DNA of 64,000 nt from Haemophilus pittmaniae (GCF_900186995.1 NZ_LT906463.1:744001-808000); one strand, 5' to 3'; positions 17,197 to 27,070 are shown, numbered from the stretch's first letter. A program made the numbers and translations. Notes: a model not told the origin generated them from the letters alone.

Positions 17197-17817
17197 TTAG
17201 TCCTGTGATTGGATAACAACGGCATAACCGCTATTCACTTCAAGTCGAATCGGTTTATCGAGAAATTCATTACTGCCATAGATTTTGCGCGGAAAGTAAT
17301 TGGCCGGCGTAAGTTCATATTTAGCCTGGGTAATTGCCAAGCGCCCGCCTTCGGCCAAAAAGGCGATATAGTGCATTGTCGGATCTTGCTCGATCCAATG
17401 CTCGCCTGCGGGATAAAAACACACCATATTTTGTTCATCGTGTAACGTAATTTGTCGCATAAATGCTGCTAAATCGGGATTAGAAGGCAGAAATAGATTG
17501 ACTAGGCTGTGATCTAAGCGACCGCCTAAGGCGCCAAATAATGTCACTTCCGCAAGTGGATAACGGGCAAATACAGCTTTCAGCGCCAATTCGCTATCGC
17601 TATCGTCTTTTTCGCTTGGCGCCAGTATGAGGGTTTGTGCGGCTTGTTTGATTTGTTGTAACTGTGCAGACGTTACCGAATCAAAATCTCCTACGGCAAG
17701 GTGCAACGGATGTTGGGCCGCAAGGACAGCCAAACAGCCACGATCGACACCAACATAGTAATCAAAGTGCATGTTAGTGAGCTGAATTTCACCACCACAA
17801 TAAATCGCAATTTTCAT
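17197..17817 (-). CDS. thiN: Thiamine pyrophosphokinase
   Basis: A 206-residue cytoplasmic enzyme converting thiamine and ATP to thiamine diphosphate and AMP. Visible motifs are VGVDRGCLAVL near residue 24, LAVGDFDSV (acidic metal site), PSEKDDSDSELAL near 85 and FGALGGRLDHSLVNL near 110. The ATG at 17815-17817 (MKIAIYCGGEI) with AAGGTGG 5 bases upstream is chosen; the 27 codons upstream lie in the hemC promoter region. It is divergent from hemC with a 110-base gap. Its stop codon directly abuts repeat copy 2. Confidence 0.92.
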   Translation of the reverse strand: MKIAIYCGGEIQLTNMHFDYYVGVDRGCLAVLAAQHPLHLAVGDFDSVTSAQLQQIKQAAQTLILAPSEKDDSDSELALKAVFARYPLAEVTLFGALGGRLDHSLVNLFLPSNPDLAAFMRQITLHDEQNMVCFYPAGEHWIEQDPTMHYIAFLAEGGRLAITQAKYELTPANYFPRKIYGSNEFLDKPIRLEVNSGYAVVIQSQD

Positions 17818-17927
17818 TTTTTCCACCTTGCTAAAAATTTGGCGTAATGCCTGAATTTGCTTAATATACCTGACTTTTCCTGCGCAAAATGATAGCATAG
17901 CGACACTTGTATTTATTGAACTTATTT

Positions 17928-18857
17928 ATGTTACAAAATAACCTTTTAAAAATTGCTACCCGACAAAGTCCATTGGCCCTATGGCAGGCTAATTTCGTAA
18001 AACATCAGTTGGAAACCCTGCATCCAGGACTACGCGTAGAGCTAGTGCCGATGGTGACGAAAGGCGATGTAATTTTAGATTCGCCACTCGCCAAAATCGG
18101 TGGCAAAGGATTATTTGTGAAAGAATTGGAAGCTGCGTTACTTGATGGTCGTGCGGATATTGCGGTGCATTCGATGAAAGATGTGCCGATGGAGTTTCCA
18201 CAGGGACTTGGGCTGAGCGTGATTTGTCGACGCGAAGATCCGCGAGATGCTTTTGTTTCTAATAAATATGCCGCATTAGCCGATTTACCGGCCGGTGCGG
18301 TGGTTGGCACTTCGAGCTTGCGTCGTCAATGCCAGTTAAAACAATTGCGTCCAGATCTGCAGGTGCATTCATTGCGTGGTAATGTGGGCACCCGTTTAAG
18401 CAAATTGGATCAAGGCGAATATGATGCGATTATTTTGGCTTCGGCCGGCCTAATTCGCTTAGGTTTGGCGGAGCGGATTCGTTCCTTTATTGAAGTGGAG
18501 CAATCCTTACCTGCTGTCGGCCAGGGCGCGGTTGGTATTGAATGCCGTATCGATGATTTAGTAGTACAACAATTATTAGCGCCGTTGGCGGATCAACAAA
18601 CGACACTTTGCGTGTTAGCCGAACGGGCAATGAATCGTCGTTTGCAAGGCGGTTGCCAAGTACCAATTGGCGGCTATGCCATTATTGAAAATGAACAGCT
18701 TTGGTTGCGGGCATTAGTCGGCGAATTAGATGGTTCGCAAATTATCCGCGCTGAGGGACGAGGTGACCTAACGACAGCCGAGCAATTAGGTGTTCAAATT
18801 GCCGAGTCATTATTGGCACAAGGTGCTGGTCAGATTTTGGCGAAGGTCTACGGCTAG
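17928..18857 (+). CDS. hemC: Porphobilinogen deaminase
   Basis: A 309-residue enzyme that polymerises four porphobilinogen units into hydroxymethylbilane. [12 protein letters not shown] at the start, [29 protein letters not shown] and [10 protein letters not shown] are all present. The dipyrromethane cofactor cysteine is in [11 protein letters not shown] (about residue 242). The ATG at 17928 matches the family N-terminus; no strong ribosome site precedes it. First gene of the hemCDXY operon. Confidence 0.97.
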   Translation: MLQNNLLKIATRQSPLALWQANFVKHQLETLHPGLRVELVPMVTKGDVILDSPLAKIGGKGLFVKELEAALLDGRADIAVHSMKDVPMEFPQGLGLSVICRREDPRDAFVSNKYAALADLPAGAVVGTSSLRRQCQLKQLRPDLQVHSLRGNVGTRLSKLDQGEYDAIILASAGLIRLGLAERIRSFIEVEQSLPAVGQGAVGIECRIDDLVVQQLLAPLADQQTTLCVLAERAMNRRLQGGCQVPIGGYAIIENEQLWLRALVGELDGSQIIRAEGRGDLTTAEQLGVQIAESLLAQGAGQILAKVYG

Positions 18858-18865
18858 GAGCCAAA

Positions 18866-19621
18866 ATGACGGTATTAGTTACCCGACCCGATGAACGCGG
18901 CCAGCAACTGGCTGATGAACTTAACCGTGTCGGTATTGTTGCCTTGCATTCACCGTTATTAACGATTAGCCCAGGCAGCCAGTTGGCTCAATTACCAAGC
19001 CAACTAAGCCAATTAAAACCAGGTGATATGGTATTTGCTGTATCTAAAAATGCAGTAGACTTTGCGGCGCAAACATTACGCGATATTGGTTTTGCTTGGC
19101 GCAATGATTTACTTTATTTGGCGGTTGGTCATCGTACTGCCTTGCATTTTACCGAGCAAACGCAACAGCCGGTGCGTTATCCATTAGTCACCGAGAATAG
19201 CGAAGGTCTATTGGCCTTGAGCGAAATGACGGATTTAACCGATAAGAACATTTTGGTATTACGAGGCAACGGTGGGCGGGAATATTTTAGCGAAGTTGCC
19301 AGACAGCGTGGTGCAACGGTTGAACTATTGGAATGCTATCAACGACAAAATACAGAGCTGGATCCAGTGGAAACTGCCCGTTTGTGGCAACGTTGCGGCG
19401 TGAATATTTTGCTGGTGACCAGCATGCAAAGCTTGCAGGCCTTGCTGGAATTGATTCCACGGGAAGAGCAGCAATGGCTATTGGACTGTTGCTTAGTCAC
19501 GGTCAGTGAGCGTATTGCGGCGCTGGCTCGTAGCTACGGATTTCAACAGGTTGAAGTGGCACAAGGTGCCGATAATGCCAATTTATTTACCAAATTAACC
19601 GAATTAACTTCACTCCCTTAA
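18866..19621 (+). CDS. hemD: Uroporphyrinogen-III synthase
   Basis: A 251-residue enzyme that closes hydroxymethylbilane into uroporphyrinogen III with inversion of ring D. The family is poorly conserved. VTRPDERGQQLADELN at the N-terminus, FAVSKNAVDFAAQTL near 55 and ILVTSMQSLQALLEL near 180 fit it well. Starting 9 bases after hemC in the usual order, its identity is strengthened by position. Confidence 0.93.
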   Translation: MTVLVTRPDERGQQLADELNRVGIVALHSPLLTISPGSQLAQLPSQLSQLKPGDMVFAVSKNAVDFAAQTLRDIGFAWRNDLLYLAVGHRTALHFTEQTQQPVRYPLVTENSEGLLALSEMTDLTDKNILVLRGNGGREYFSEVARQRGATVELLECYQRQNTELDPVETARLWQRCGVNILLVTSMQSLQALLELIPREEQQWLLDCCLVTVSERIAALARSYGFQQVEVAQGADNANLFTKLTELTSLP

Positions 19622-19636
19622 AGATAAGGAATTGAT

Positions 19637-20860
19637 ATGGCGAAAGAAAATCAAACGCAAAACGCTTCAGAAGAAACAGTTTCAGTTGCTCCTGAAGCCG
19701 TTGCTCCAGCTCAAGGTACAACGACAATCGTAAAAAAAAGCGGTACAGCACTCAGTCTCCTTGCTTTATTAGTTGCATTGGGTGTTGGGGGGGCCGGCTT
19801 TTATTTGGGACAACAACAGCTTGAAGGCATTCAGCAACAATTAAGTAGCCTGTCGGTTACCACTCCACAAACGAGTACACCGGCTTTCGATGCAAAAGTT
19901 TTAGTGCCATTAGAAGAAGCCAATAAAGCTATGCAACAGCAATTGAGTAGGGTGGAAAGCCAAATTCAAAGCAAAACTCAGGAACTGGCTGCATTACAGA
20001 CTCAGATCAATCAATTAGCAGCGAAGAACCAAACACAGCAACCTACGGATTGGTTGTTCTCTGAGGCAGACTTTCTACTCAATAATGCACTACGCAAGTT
20101 AATGCTCGATAATGATGTAGAGACCGCGGTATCCTTGCTAAAATTGGCGGATGAAACCTTGCTTAAGGTGAGTAATAGTCAGGCTCAGGAAGTGCGTGGG
20201 GCGATTGGACAGGATTTAAAAATCTTGTTGTCGATGGATAGTGTTGACCAAAATGCAGTGATGCAAAAATTATCACAACTGGCTAATAGCGTAGATGAAC
20301 TCCCGTTACTTAATGTTAATTTCGATACAGAGAAGAGCGATAAACCGTCCGATTCACTTGATGATTGGCAGGAAAATGTGGAAAAAACCGCAAATTCGTT
20401 CTTAAATCACTTTATCCGTATTTCACCAAAACATGGTTCTGATCGTAAAGAATTGCTGGCTCCAAATCAGGATATTTATTTGCGTGAGAATATTCGTTTG
20501 CGTTTACAATTGGCCATCATGGCGGTACCGCGTCAGCAAAACGAACTCTATAAACAATCTCTTGATGCTGTCGCCTCTTGGATAAGAAGTTATTTTGATA
20601 CCAATGATGAAGCGACTAAAAGCTTCTTAAAATCCGTTGACGAGTTAGCCGAACAATCGATTTATGTGGATGTACCGGATCACTTGCAAAGTTTGACTTT
20701 ATTAGACAAATACCTTAATCGTGCGCCATTGACCGTACAAAAGGTCGCGATTGAAGCCGATAAAGATGCAGCCGTAACCACAGCACCGAGTGCTACCGCG
20801 ACGGAAGTTACGCCAGAAGCTGCACCGGCTAAAGAGCCTGCAGCTGAAGCGAAGGAGTAA
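19637..20860 (+). CDS. hemX: HemX, membrane-anchored protein of the haem operon
   Basis: A 407-residue protein. A soluble acidic N-terminus (about 35 residues) is followed by one membrane helix (GTALSLLALLVALGVGGAGF), a Gln-rich coiled coil (about 70-140) and a domain with WLFSEADFLLNNALRKLML, characteristic of HemX. The C-terminus is rich in Ala, Glu and Pro and looks disordered. HemX is often labelled uroporphyrin-III methyltransferase, but it has no SAM-binding motif here; its role is unknown. AAGGA is 6 bases before the ATG. Confidence 0.93.
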   Translation: MAKENQTQNASEETVSVAPEAVAPAQGTTTIVKKSGTALSLLALLVALGVGGAGFYLGQQQLEGIQQQLSSLSVTTPQTSTPAFDAKVLVPLEEANKAMQQQLSRVESQIQSKTQELAALQTQINQLAAKNQTQQPTDWLFSEADFLLNNALRKLMLDNDVETAVSLLKLADETLLKVSNSQAQEVRGAIGQDLKILLSMDSVDQNAVMQKLSQLANSVDELPLLNVNFDTEKSDKPSDSLDDWQENVEKTANSFLNHFIRISPKHGSDRKELLAPNQDIYLRENIRLRLQLAIMAVPRQQNELYKQSLDAVASWIRSYFDTNDEATKSFLKSVDELAEQSIYVDVPDHLQSLTLLDKYLNRAPLTVQKVAIEADKDAAVTTAPSATATEVTPEAAPAKEPAAEAKE

Positions 20861-20863
20861 GCC

Positions 20864-22108
20864 ATGTTTAGAATTCTTTTATTGATGGTAGCACTCCTTG
20901 CAGGCCTTATTGCCGGTCCTTATTTGTCGGGTAATCAGGGATATGTGCAGATTGAGACGACAAACCATATCATTGAAATGTCATTGACGACATTAGTGAT
21001 TTTATTTGTCGCGATATTAGCGATTATTTATGCGCTGGAATGGATGGTTAGTCGTTTTTTGCGTTTGAGTGGTAATACCTATAGCTGGTTTTCCCGCCGC
21101 AAACGGGTAAAAGCGCAACGTCAAACCCTGGAAGGGTTGATGCGAATGAATGAAGGGGATTATGCCAAAGCAGAAAAACTGATTGGTAAAAATGCCAAAC
21201 ATTCCGATGAGCCCGTGTTGAATCTAATTAAAGCAGCTGAAGCAGCTCAACAAAAAGGTGATGAATTTACTGCTAACCGTTATTTAATTGAAGCAACGGA
21301 ATTAGCCGGTTCGGATAATCTATTGGTTGAGTTGGCGCGTACTCGTATTTTGTTACAACAAAATAAATTACCGGCAGCTCGTAGTTCCGTAGATAGCCTA
21401 TTAGAGATGGCCGGCCGCAATAAGGAAGTCTTAAAATTAGCGGTAGAAATCTATAGTCGTTCAAAAGCTTATCAAGCATTAGATCAGCTATTAGATGCGG
21501 TAAGAGATGCTGGTTTGTACAGCAATGAAGAATTTGCACGCTTAAAAGTGAGCACAGAAGCTGGCTTGCTAGATGAAAAGATGAATGAAGAAGGCGTCGA
21601 TGGTCTATTGAGTTGGTGGGATGGTTTACCACGTCGCCGCCATAATGACATTGAATTGAAAACCGCTTTAATTAGCCGTTTGATCGATTGTAATGATCAG
21701 GAATCCGCTTATGAATTCACTTTGGATATTGTGAAAAAATCCGGTGATAACACGCCATTGAGCCATGAGTTGTGCCAACAGATCACCCGTTTACAACCTG
21801 TAGATAATGCTAAATTAATCAAGTTATTGGAAAAACGTTGTAAGCATAGCGCCCCGACACACAGTTGCTGTTTGCATCGGGCTTTGGGGTATTTATATGT
21901 GCGTAACAATGAATTTGCCTCTGCGGCAGACGCTTTTAAACAGGTAATTGAAAGCCCCGATAAGCTCACCGCCACCGATCTTACTATGGCGACTTATGTG
22001 TTTGAAAAAGCTGGAGAAACTGCGTTAGCTGAACAGGTAAAACAGCAAAGCTTGCAAAGTGCGATGTCAATTAATCCGGAAAGTACGGCTTTAACCGAGA
22101 GTAAATAG
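20864..22108 (+). CDS. hemY: HemY, TPR-containing inner-membrane protein
   Basis: A 414-residue protein with two N-terminal membrane helices (about 1-20 and 40-62) followed by tetratricopeptide-type helical repeats. The conserved [21 protein letters not shown] lies after helix 2, with [11 protein letters not shown] starting the repeats. This is the gamma-proteobacterial HemY of the hemCDXY operon; it is not the protoporphyrinogen oxidase also called HemY. It starts 3 bases after hemX and is followed by a terminator. Confidence 0.94.
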   Translation: MFRILLLMVALLAGLIAGPYLSGNQGYVQIETTNHIIEMSLTTLVILFVAILAIIYALEWMVSRFLRLSGNTYSWFSRRKRVKAQRQTLEGLMRMNEGDYAKAEKLIGKNAKHSDEPVLNLIKAAEAAQQKGDEFTANRYLIEATELAGSDNLLVELARTRILLQQNKLPAARSSVDSLLEMAGRNKEVLKLAVEIYSRSKAYQALDQLLDAVRDAGLYSNEEFARLKVSTEAGLLDEKMNEEGVDGLLSWWDGLPRRRHNDIELKTALISRLIDCNDQESAYEFTLDIVKKSGDNTPLSHELCQQITRLQPVDNAKLIKLLEKRCKHSAPTHSCCLHRALGYLYVRNNEFASAADAFKQVIESPDKLTATDLTMATYVFEKAGETALAEQVKQQSLQSAMSINPESTALTESK

Positions 22109-22131
22109 CGACCTACTCTGCAATAATCGAT

Positions 22132-22164
22132 AAAACGGGGTAATATCAATTATCCCGTTTTTGC
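22132..22164 (+). terminator. Terminator of the hemCDXY operon
   Basis: A 13-bp stem (22132-22144 with 22149-22161, one G-U pair) with AAAACGGG at the base and a T-rich tail. It separates hemY from the FNR box of the hyp operon. Confidence 0.85.
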
Positions 22165-22177
22165 CTTTTTGGCGCTC

Positions 22178-22218
22178 TTGATCTCTATCAAAACAAACAT
22201 TTACTATTATGGTATCCT
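22178..22218 (+). promoter_or_regulatory. FNR box and promoter of hypBDE
   Basis: TTGATCTCTATCAA (22178-22191) matches the FNR consensus TTGATNNNNATCAA perfectly. A -10-like TATCCT sits at 22213-22218. A start near 22226 would place the FNR centre at about -41.5, the class II activation position. This predicts anaerobic induction of hydrogenase maturation. Confidence 0.8.
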
Positions 22219-22247
22219 CATCCGACTCTAACAACTAAGGAGAATTT

Positions 22248-23042
22248 ATGTGTACCACTTGTGGTTGCGGACATCCTGAACAAGTCCGCATCGGCGAACT
22301 ACCTCACAGCCATGACGGCGATAATGAGACTAAAAGCTCGAAAACTCCTCCGCATTTCTCTACTGCGACTTTCCAGGCTCAAACAACGTCTGACGATACT
22401 CAAAAACGCCTACTTAAATTAGAAATTGATGTATTAAGTAAAAATAATCGCTTGGCTGATCAAAACCGTCGTTTTTTTGCTAACCAACAAATGCGGGTGT
22501 TTAACCTGGTTTCTAGCCCCGGTTCGGGTAAAACTACTTTGCTTACCACTACGCTTAATGCGTTAAAAGATAAGCAAGATTGCTATGTTATTGAAGGGGA
22601 TCAACAAACCGAAAATGATGCGGACAGAATCCGTGCTACCGGTGTCCCTGCCATTCAAGTAAATACCGGTAAGGGTTGTCATTTGGATGCGCAAATGGTG
22701 GCGGAGGCGATTGTAAAACTACAACCAGGTGCCGAGAGCCTTCTATTTATCGAAAACGTTGGTAATTTGGTTTGTCCATCGGAATTTGATTTGGGTGAAC
22801 AAGCTAAAGTCGTGATTTTGTCAGTTACTGAAGGTGAAGATAAGCCGTTGAAATACCCGCATATGTTTGCGGCTTCTAAATTAATGATTTTAAATAAAGT
22901 GGACTTATTGCCTTACCTTAAGTTCGATGTTGAAAAATGCATTGGTTATGCCAAACAGGTCAATCCGGCGATTGAAGTCATTGCTCTTTCCGCGACCACC
23001 GGCGAAGGCTTGGATGATTGGTTAGCCTATTTAGCGCGGTAA
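22248..23042 (+). CDS. hypB: Hydrogenase nickel incorporation GTPase HypB
   Basis: A 264-residue GTPase that helps load nickel into [NiFe] hydrogenases. The N-terminal MCTTCGCGH is the high-affinity nickel motif. The linker to about residue 50 contains few His (no long poly-His tract). The G domain has [15 protein letters not shown] (G1), the metal-site [15 protein letters not shown] and NKVDLL (G4). AAGGAG stands 6 bases upstream. It is the first gene of a three-gene operon behind an FNR box; hypA is not upstream as it is in E. coli. Confidence 0.97.
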   Translation: MCTTCGCGHPEQVRIGELPHSHDGDNETKSSKTPPHFSTATFQAQTTSDDTQKRLLKLEIDVLSKNNRLADQNRRFFANQQMRVFNLVSSPGSGKTTLLTTTLNALKDKQDCYVIEGDQQTENDADRIRATGVPAIQVNTGKGCHLDAQMVAEAIVKLQPGAESLLFIENVGNLVCPSEFDLGEQAKVVILSVTEGEDKPLKYPHMFAASKLMILNKVDLLPYLKFDVEKCIGYAKQVNPAIEVIALSATTGEGLDDWLAYLAR

Positions 23043-23048
23043 ACAACG

Positions 23049-24161
23049 ATGCAATTTATTGATGAATTTCGTGATCCTAAACTGGCTAAATATTTGGTGG
23101 CCCGTTTAAATGAATTGATGGATCAATTACCGCAATATACCGCGGAAAACCCACTTTACTTAATGGAAGTTTGTGGTGGACATACCCATACTATTTTTAA
23201 ATTTGGACTTGATCGTTTACTTCCGCCTTCTATTGAATTTATTCATGGGCCGGGATGTCCGGTATGCGTACTGCCAATGGGGCGGATTGATGTGTGTATT
23301 GAAATCGCACAAAAGCCGGATGTGATTTTTTGTACTTTTGGTGATGCAATGCGGGTCAAAGGTCGTCGAGGTTCTTTGCTTGAGGCAAAGGCTCAAGGGG
23401 CTGATGTACGGATCGTGTATTCACCGTTAGATGCGCTGAATATTGCGCGTAGCAATCCAGATAAAAAAGTGGTGTTCTTCTCGCTTGGCTTTGAAACCAC
23501 GATGCCAAGTTCGGCGGTGACTTTGCAGCAAGCCAAGCTGCAGAATATTTCGAATTTCTGGATTGTTTGTCAAAACATTACCATTATTCCAACACTGCAT
23601 AGTTTGTTGGCGCAAGATAGTGTAAAGATCGATGGCTTTATTGCTCCGGGTCATGTGAGCATGGTGATCGGTTCCGAACCCTATCAATCATTGGTAGATA
23701 GTTACCATAAACCTTTTGTTATCACCGGTTTTGAACCCTTAGATATTTTGCAGGCCATCGTAATGTTGGTACAACAGTTCGTCGATGGTCGTTGTGAAAT
23801 TGAAAACCAATATAAGCGCATCGTCCACTCTTCCGGTAATCAACTTGCCCAACAGGCAATGCGTGAAGTTTTTCAATTGAAAAAATCCAGTGAATGGCGT
23901 GGTTTGGGTGAAATTGCCGAGTCGGGGGTTGAATTGACTCCGGCCTATCAGCAATTTGATGCGGAAACCTATTTCCACAGTCAGCCACAACAAGTGGCCG
24001 ATGACCCTAATTCGCGTTGTGGTGATGTGTTGACCGGGAAATGTAAACCATCCGATTGCAAACTATTTGCCACCCAATGTAATCCAGACAATGCTTATGG
24101 AGCCTTGATGGTTTCTTCGGAAGGCGCATGTGCGGCTTATTATCAATATCGGAGAGAATAA
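23049..24161 (+). CDS. hypD: Hydrogenase Fe(CN)2CO assembly protein HypD
   Basis: A 370-residue protein carrying a [4Fe-4S] cluster, acting with HypC as scaffold for the iron-cyanide-CO group of [NiFe] hydrogenases. The motifs CGGHTHTIFKFG and GPGCPVCVLP give the conserved catalytic cysteines, and the C-terminal region has CGDVLTGKCKPSDCKLFATQC (four cluster ligands in one 21-residue stretch). It follows hypB by 6 bases. Its TAA stop shares a base with the hypE ATG. HypC is not encoded nearby. Confidence 0.97.
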   Translation: MQFIDEFRDPKLAKYLVARLNELMDQLPQYTAENPLYLMEVCGGHTHTIFKFGLDRLLPPSIEFIHGPGCPVCVLPMGRIDVCIEIAQKPDVIFCTFGDAMRVKGRRGSLLEAKAQGADVRIVYSPLDALNIARSNPDKKVVFFSLGFETTMPSSAVTLQQAKLQNISNFWIVCQNITIIPTLHSLLAQDSVKIDGFIAPGHVSMVIGSEPYQSLVDSYHKPFVITGFEPLDILQAIVMLVQQFVDGRCEIENQYKRIVHSSGNQLAQQAMREVFQLKKSSEWRGLGEIAESGVELTPAYQQFDAETYFHSQPQQVADDPNSRCGDVLTGKCKPSDCKLFATQCNPDNAYGALMVSSEGACAAYYQYRRE

Positions 24162-25174
24162 TGAGCGATTTTATTACGATGGCGCACGGCAATGGCGGCG
24201 GTGCGATGCAAAAATTAATTAATGAATTGTTTGTTGAAGCCTTTGCTAATCCACTTTTGGCACAAGGGGAAGATCAGGCGCGTTTGCCATTGGCACCGCT
24301 AGTGGCATCTGGTGACCAACTAGCTTTTAGTACCGACAGCTTTGTGATTGATCCGATTTTCTTTCCGGGCGGTAATATTGGCAAATTGGCAGTATGTGGC
24401 ACATTAAATGATGTTGCGGTATGTGGCGCCTATCCGCGTTATTTATCCTGTGGTTTTATTTTGGAAGAAGGATTACCGTTTAGCGAACTGCAAGCAGTAG
24501 TTGAGGCTATGGCGAAAACTGCTCGTGATGCGGGAGTTCAAATCGTCACTGGTGATACCAAAGTCGTACAAAAAGGTGCTGTGGATAAGATTTTTATCAA
24601 TACCGCCGGTATTGGTGTGATCCCTCAAGGTTTGGATTGGGGAATGCACCGAATTGAAGCGGGCGATCAGATTATCGTCAGCGGTACCTTAGGCGAGCAT
24701 GGTGCAACTATTCTCAATTTACGCGAAAACCTCGGTATTCAAACCGATTTACATAGCGATTGCGCCGTATTGGCTCCATTAATCGATCTTTTACGTCCGT
24801 TTGACGGTGTAAAAGCATTGCGTGATGCGACTCGTGGTGGTGTGAATGCGGTGTTGCACGAATTTGCCCAGGCCCAAGGCTTAGGGATGCAAATTTATGA
24901 AGATGAACTGCCGATTTTGCCGGCAGTACGCGGTATTTGTGAAATTTTAGGATTAGATGCACTTAATTTTGCAAATGAAGGTAAATTGGTGATAGTTGCG
25001 GCTAAGGCACAGGCTGAGGCAATTATTGAAGCATTGCGCAGTCACCCGCTAGGCACACGGGCAACGATTATTGGTGAAGTGACTGAAGATAAAAAAGTGC
25101 GTTTGATCGGCGGTTTTGGCCAGTCCCGGTTATTGGATTTACCAACTAACGAGCCCTTGCCACGGATCTGCTAA
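24161..25174 (+). CDS. hypE: Hydrogenase cyanide-forming protein HypE
   Basis: A 337-residue PurM-like enzyme dehydrating the HypF-derived C-terminal thiocarbamate to thiocyanate for cyanide ligand synthesis. AHGNGGGAMQKLI opens the protein, FSTDSFVIDPIFFPGG gives the ATP/metal site, and the flexible C-terminus ends PRIC with the modified cysteine as the last residue. ATG overlaps the hypD stop (TAATG). HypF, which supplies the carbamoyl group, is not in the window. Confidence 0.97.
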   Translation: MSDFITMAHGNGGGAMQKLINELFVEAFANPLLAQGEDQARLPLAPLVASGDQLAFSTDSFVIDPIFFPGGNIGKLAVCGTLNDVAVCGAYPRYLSCGFILEEGLPFSELQAVVEAMAKTARDAGVQIVTGDTKVVQKGAVDKIFINTAGIGVIPQGLDWGMHRIEAGDQIIVSGTLGEHGATILNLRENLGIQTDLHSDCAVLAPLIDLLRPFDGVKALRDATRGGVNAVLHEFAQAQGLGMQIYEDELPILPAVRGICEILGLDALNFANEGKLVIVAAKAQAEAIIEALRSHPLGTRATIIGEVTEDKKVRLIGGFGQSRLLDLPTNEPLPRIC

Positions 25175-25280
25175 CTTCAATAAGATCAAAGACTTAAGGT
25201 TTTTTGCATGAACCCCTAATAAAATCAATGAGTTAGGTGCATTTTTTTGCAAAAACTTTTTTTTCGTAGGGGCGTTTATG
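25175..25280 (-). repeat. Dispersed repeat, copy 8 (minus orientation, with extra half copy)
   Basis: Read on the minus strand: AAACGCCCCTACG at about 25263-25275, then AGTTTTTGC, and the core TAACTCATTGATTTTATTAG (25217-25236). A second, weaker core (AATAAGATCAAAGACTTA on the plus strand, 25179-25196) follows, giving a tandem half copy. It begins right after the hypE stop. Confidence 0.75.
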
Positions 25281-25292
25281 CTATTTAGAAAA

Positions 25293-25416
25293 GCATAGCG
25301 CAGGTGAGGGGAATCACCGAATGCCAACGTTAGGGAAGAGGTCGTAAGGCCTCAATTTATATTTAATAATTCGTTGTAATCAACATGCCGATTGCTCAAT
25401 GCTGTGAGCTGTTGAG
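25293..25416 (+). ncRNA. Candidate structured leader RNA upstream of the DKNYY gene
   Basis: Nested pairing is visible: GCAT (25293-25296) with ATGC (25321-25324) encloses GGTGA (25303-25307) with TCACC (25314-25318). A six-pair hairpin with a GTAA tetraloop follows (25338-25343 with 25348-25353), then GTTG/CAAC (25373-25376 with 25381-25384) and CTCAA/TTGAG (25395-25399 with 25412-25416). It ends 14 bases before the next start codon. I do not recognise it as a known riboswitch. Structure by eye only. Confidence 0.35.
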
Positions 25417-25430
25417 ACGTTGGAGTGGAC

Positions 25431-26939
25431 ATGAAATATCCCAAATTGACCTTAGCTCTTTTTCTGATTTTAATTTTTCTCTGTTTGTACGCTTTTCTTA
25501 TGGGACTCGTGACTTTTATCAGCGAGGAGCCGGACAAGTTTAAAGAGCTCAAAGGTAGTGAATTTTACATCACGGATGATGATAAGGTTTATGCTCAAGT
25601 ACCAAGTGGCGGTAAATTTGAGTTGATTGGGGCAAAAGCGAGTACATTTAAATATCTCAATACCGGTAAATACGACAATCGCAATGTTGGTATGAGTGAA
25701 GATGCGGTGTATTGCGGTAACCTAGTGATGCGTGGTTTATCTCCGCAAAATGTAAGAGCACTCGGAAATGGTTACTTTAGTGACGGCAAGATGACTTATT
25801 TTTGCGACAGCGTAAGCGAGCCAAATCTTGATATAAAAGGCGTAATTGAGGTGTGGCAAATTTTCTCTCACGCCCTTTTTAATACTCCAAAAGCGCAAAC
25901 CCACATCTATAAGTTTAGACCGGTTGATAATTTAAATTTATCGCCAATTCTAGGTTTTGGTTACGCACAAGATGGCGAGAAGGCCTATTATGATGGCCGA
26001 TTGTTGGTGGATGCGAAGGCTAGCCAACTCAGATATATCGATGAAATCTCTGGTCGAAAAAGCATTTATTTCACCACTGATGGCGAAAATGTCTATTATA
26101 AAAGCGCAAAACTCGCACTTAAATTCACGCCAGAGATGCGTCAGATCGCCAGTATGTGGAATTTGTACTATCTCTATGAGCCAAACAGCGGCATGGTCTA
26201 TGTCAATGATCATGAATTTACCTCCGAATTTGCTCCCTATACACCACTTTTTAGTCTGAGCGATAAGCATTCTTATCATGTGCTATTTCGTGGCCGGGAT
26301 GGGATTTATTATTGGGAACGAAAATGGCAATGGTATAACGATGAGAGCGAAGGTGAATTTGTTAGAGCAGGAGACGATCCATTTAAGGGGGAGATAACCC
26401 CGCTCTTTGGTGATGTGATCGTCAGTGGTGGTGAGACGTTTTTTTTAAGAACCTATGAAGTTTGGCGCAATAATCGAAGCGGTCGTAGTCTTAGTAGTCG
26501 TAATACCGGTATTTTTAAGCTCCCTACGCAGGGAGAATGGCGTAGAATTGGGACTTCTAGAAATGGCGTTTATGGCGCAGTTTATACAAATGGCGAGAAG
26601 TTTTACTACTTTGATGAAATAGGACATAACTGGCATCTCACCAGCAGTATCTATGAGATAAAAGAACCTGACATAGTCGAAATTCTTACACGCCCTTACC
26701 GCTCTAGTGGCAATTTAGGTGTCGAAGATATTTTTAATATGATAAAAAGTGGAGCTATGGTACCGGCAAAGGGGGAATTTGTTGTTGAAGCGATTAGTGA
26801 CTTTAACGATGACGATGAGAATTTTTGGTTTGGGATATTCTTGCTAAGTATAGCGATTGGTTCTTATATTTGGGCATATTACAGAAAACGTCTCCCCCAA
26901 GCGAGTAAAAAGAAATATAAGGGACTCATTGTTAAGTAG
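25431..26939 (+). CDS. DKNYY-type repeat membrane protein
   Basis: A 502-residue protein with an N-terminal membrane helix (about 5-29) and a C-terminal one (about 464-484, FWFGIFLLSIAIGSYIWAYY), with a basic tail. Between them are several repeats of the DKNYY kind, in which a residue pair is followed by a Tyr-rich strand: DDDKVYAQ, DGEKAYYDG, DGENVYYKS, GRDGIYYWER, NGEKFYYFDE. Such repeats probably form beta-propeller-like or strand-rich structures. Most of the protein should be in the periplasm. Function unknown. ATG at 25431 is preferred, with GGAG 5 bases upstream, over an in-frame GTG at 25425. Confidence 0.85.
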   Translation: MKYPKLTLALFLILIFLCLYAFLMGLVTFISEEPDKFKELKGSEFYITDDDKVYAQVPSGGKFELIGAKASTFKYLNTGKYDNRNVGMSEDAVYCGNLVMRGLSPQNVRALGNGYFSDGKMTYFCDSVSEPNLDIKGVIEVWQIFSHALFNTPKAQTHIYKFRPVDNLNLSPILGFGYAQDGEKAYYDGRLLVDAKASQLRYIDEISGRKSIYFTTDGENVYYKSAKLALKFTPEMRQIASMWNLYYLYEPNSGMVYVNDHEFTSEFAPYTPLFSLSDKHSYHVLFRGRDGIYYWERKWQWYNDESEGEFVRAGDDPFKGEITPLFGDVIVSGGETFFLRTYEVWRNNRSGRSLSSRNTGIFKLPTQGEWRRIGTSRNGVYGAVYTNGEKFYYFDEIGHNWHLTSSIYEIKEPDIVEILTRPYRSSGNLGVEDIFNMIKSGAMVPAKGEFVVEAISDFNDDDENFWFGIFLLSIAIGSYIWAYYRKRLPQASKKKYKGLIVK

Positions 26940-27070
26940 AAGAGAATAACGACCAGGATAATTGTGTTGTTTTTTGAGACAAGCTATTGCATGGATAGAT
27001 TATTTCTCAATGGATGGTCAATCGGGTTGGTCGCTACCAATAGAAGTCAGTTTACCGGTGAAATAAGTAT

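Noticed and set aside
25293..25353. Possible tRNA or known riboswitch in the DKNYY leader
   Set aside because: No cloverleaf, anticodon or CCA, and the sequence does not fit the lysine, glycine, FMN, cobalamin, moco, c-di-GMP or guanidine classes I can recall; kept only as an unclassified candidate.
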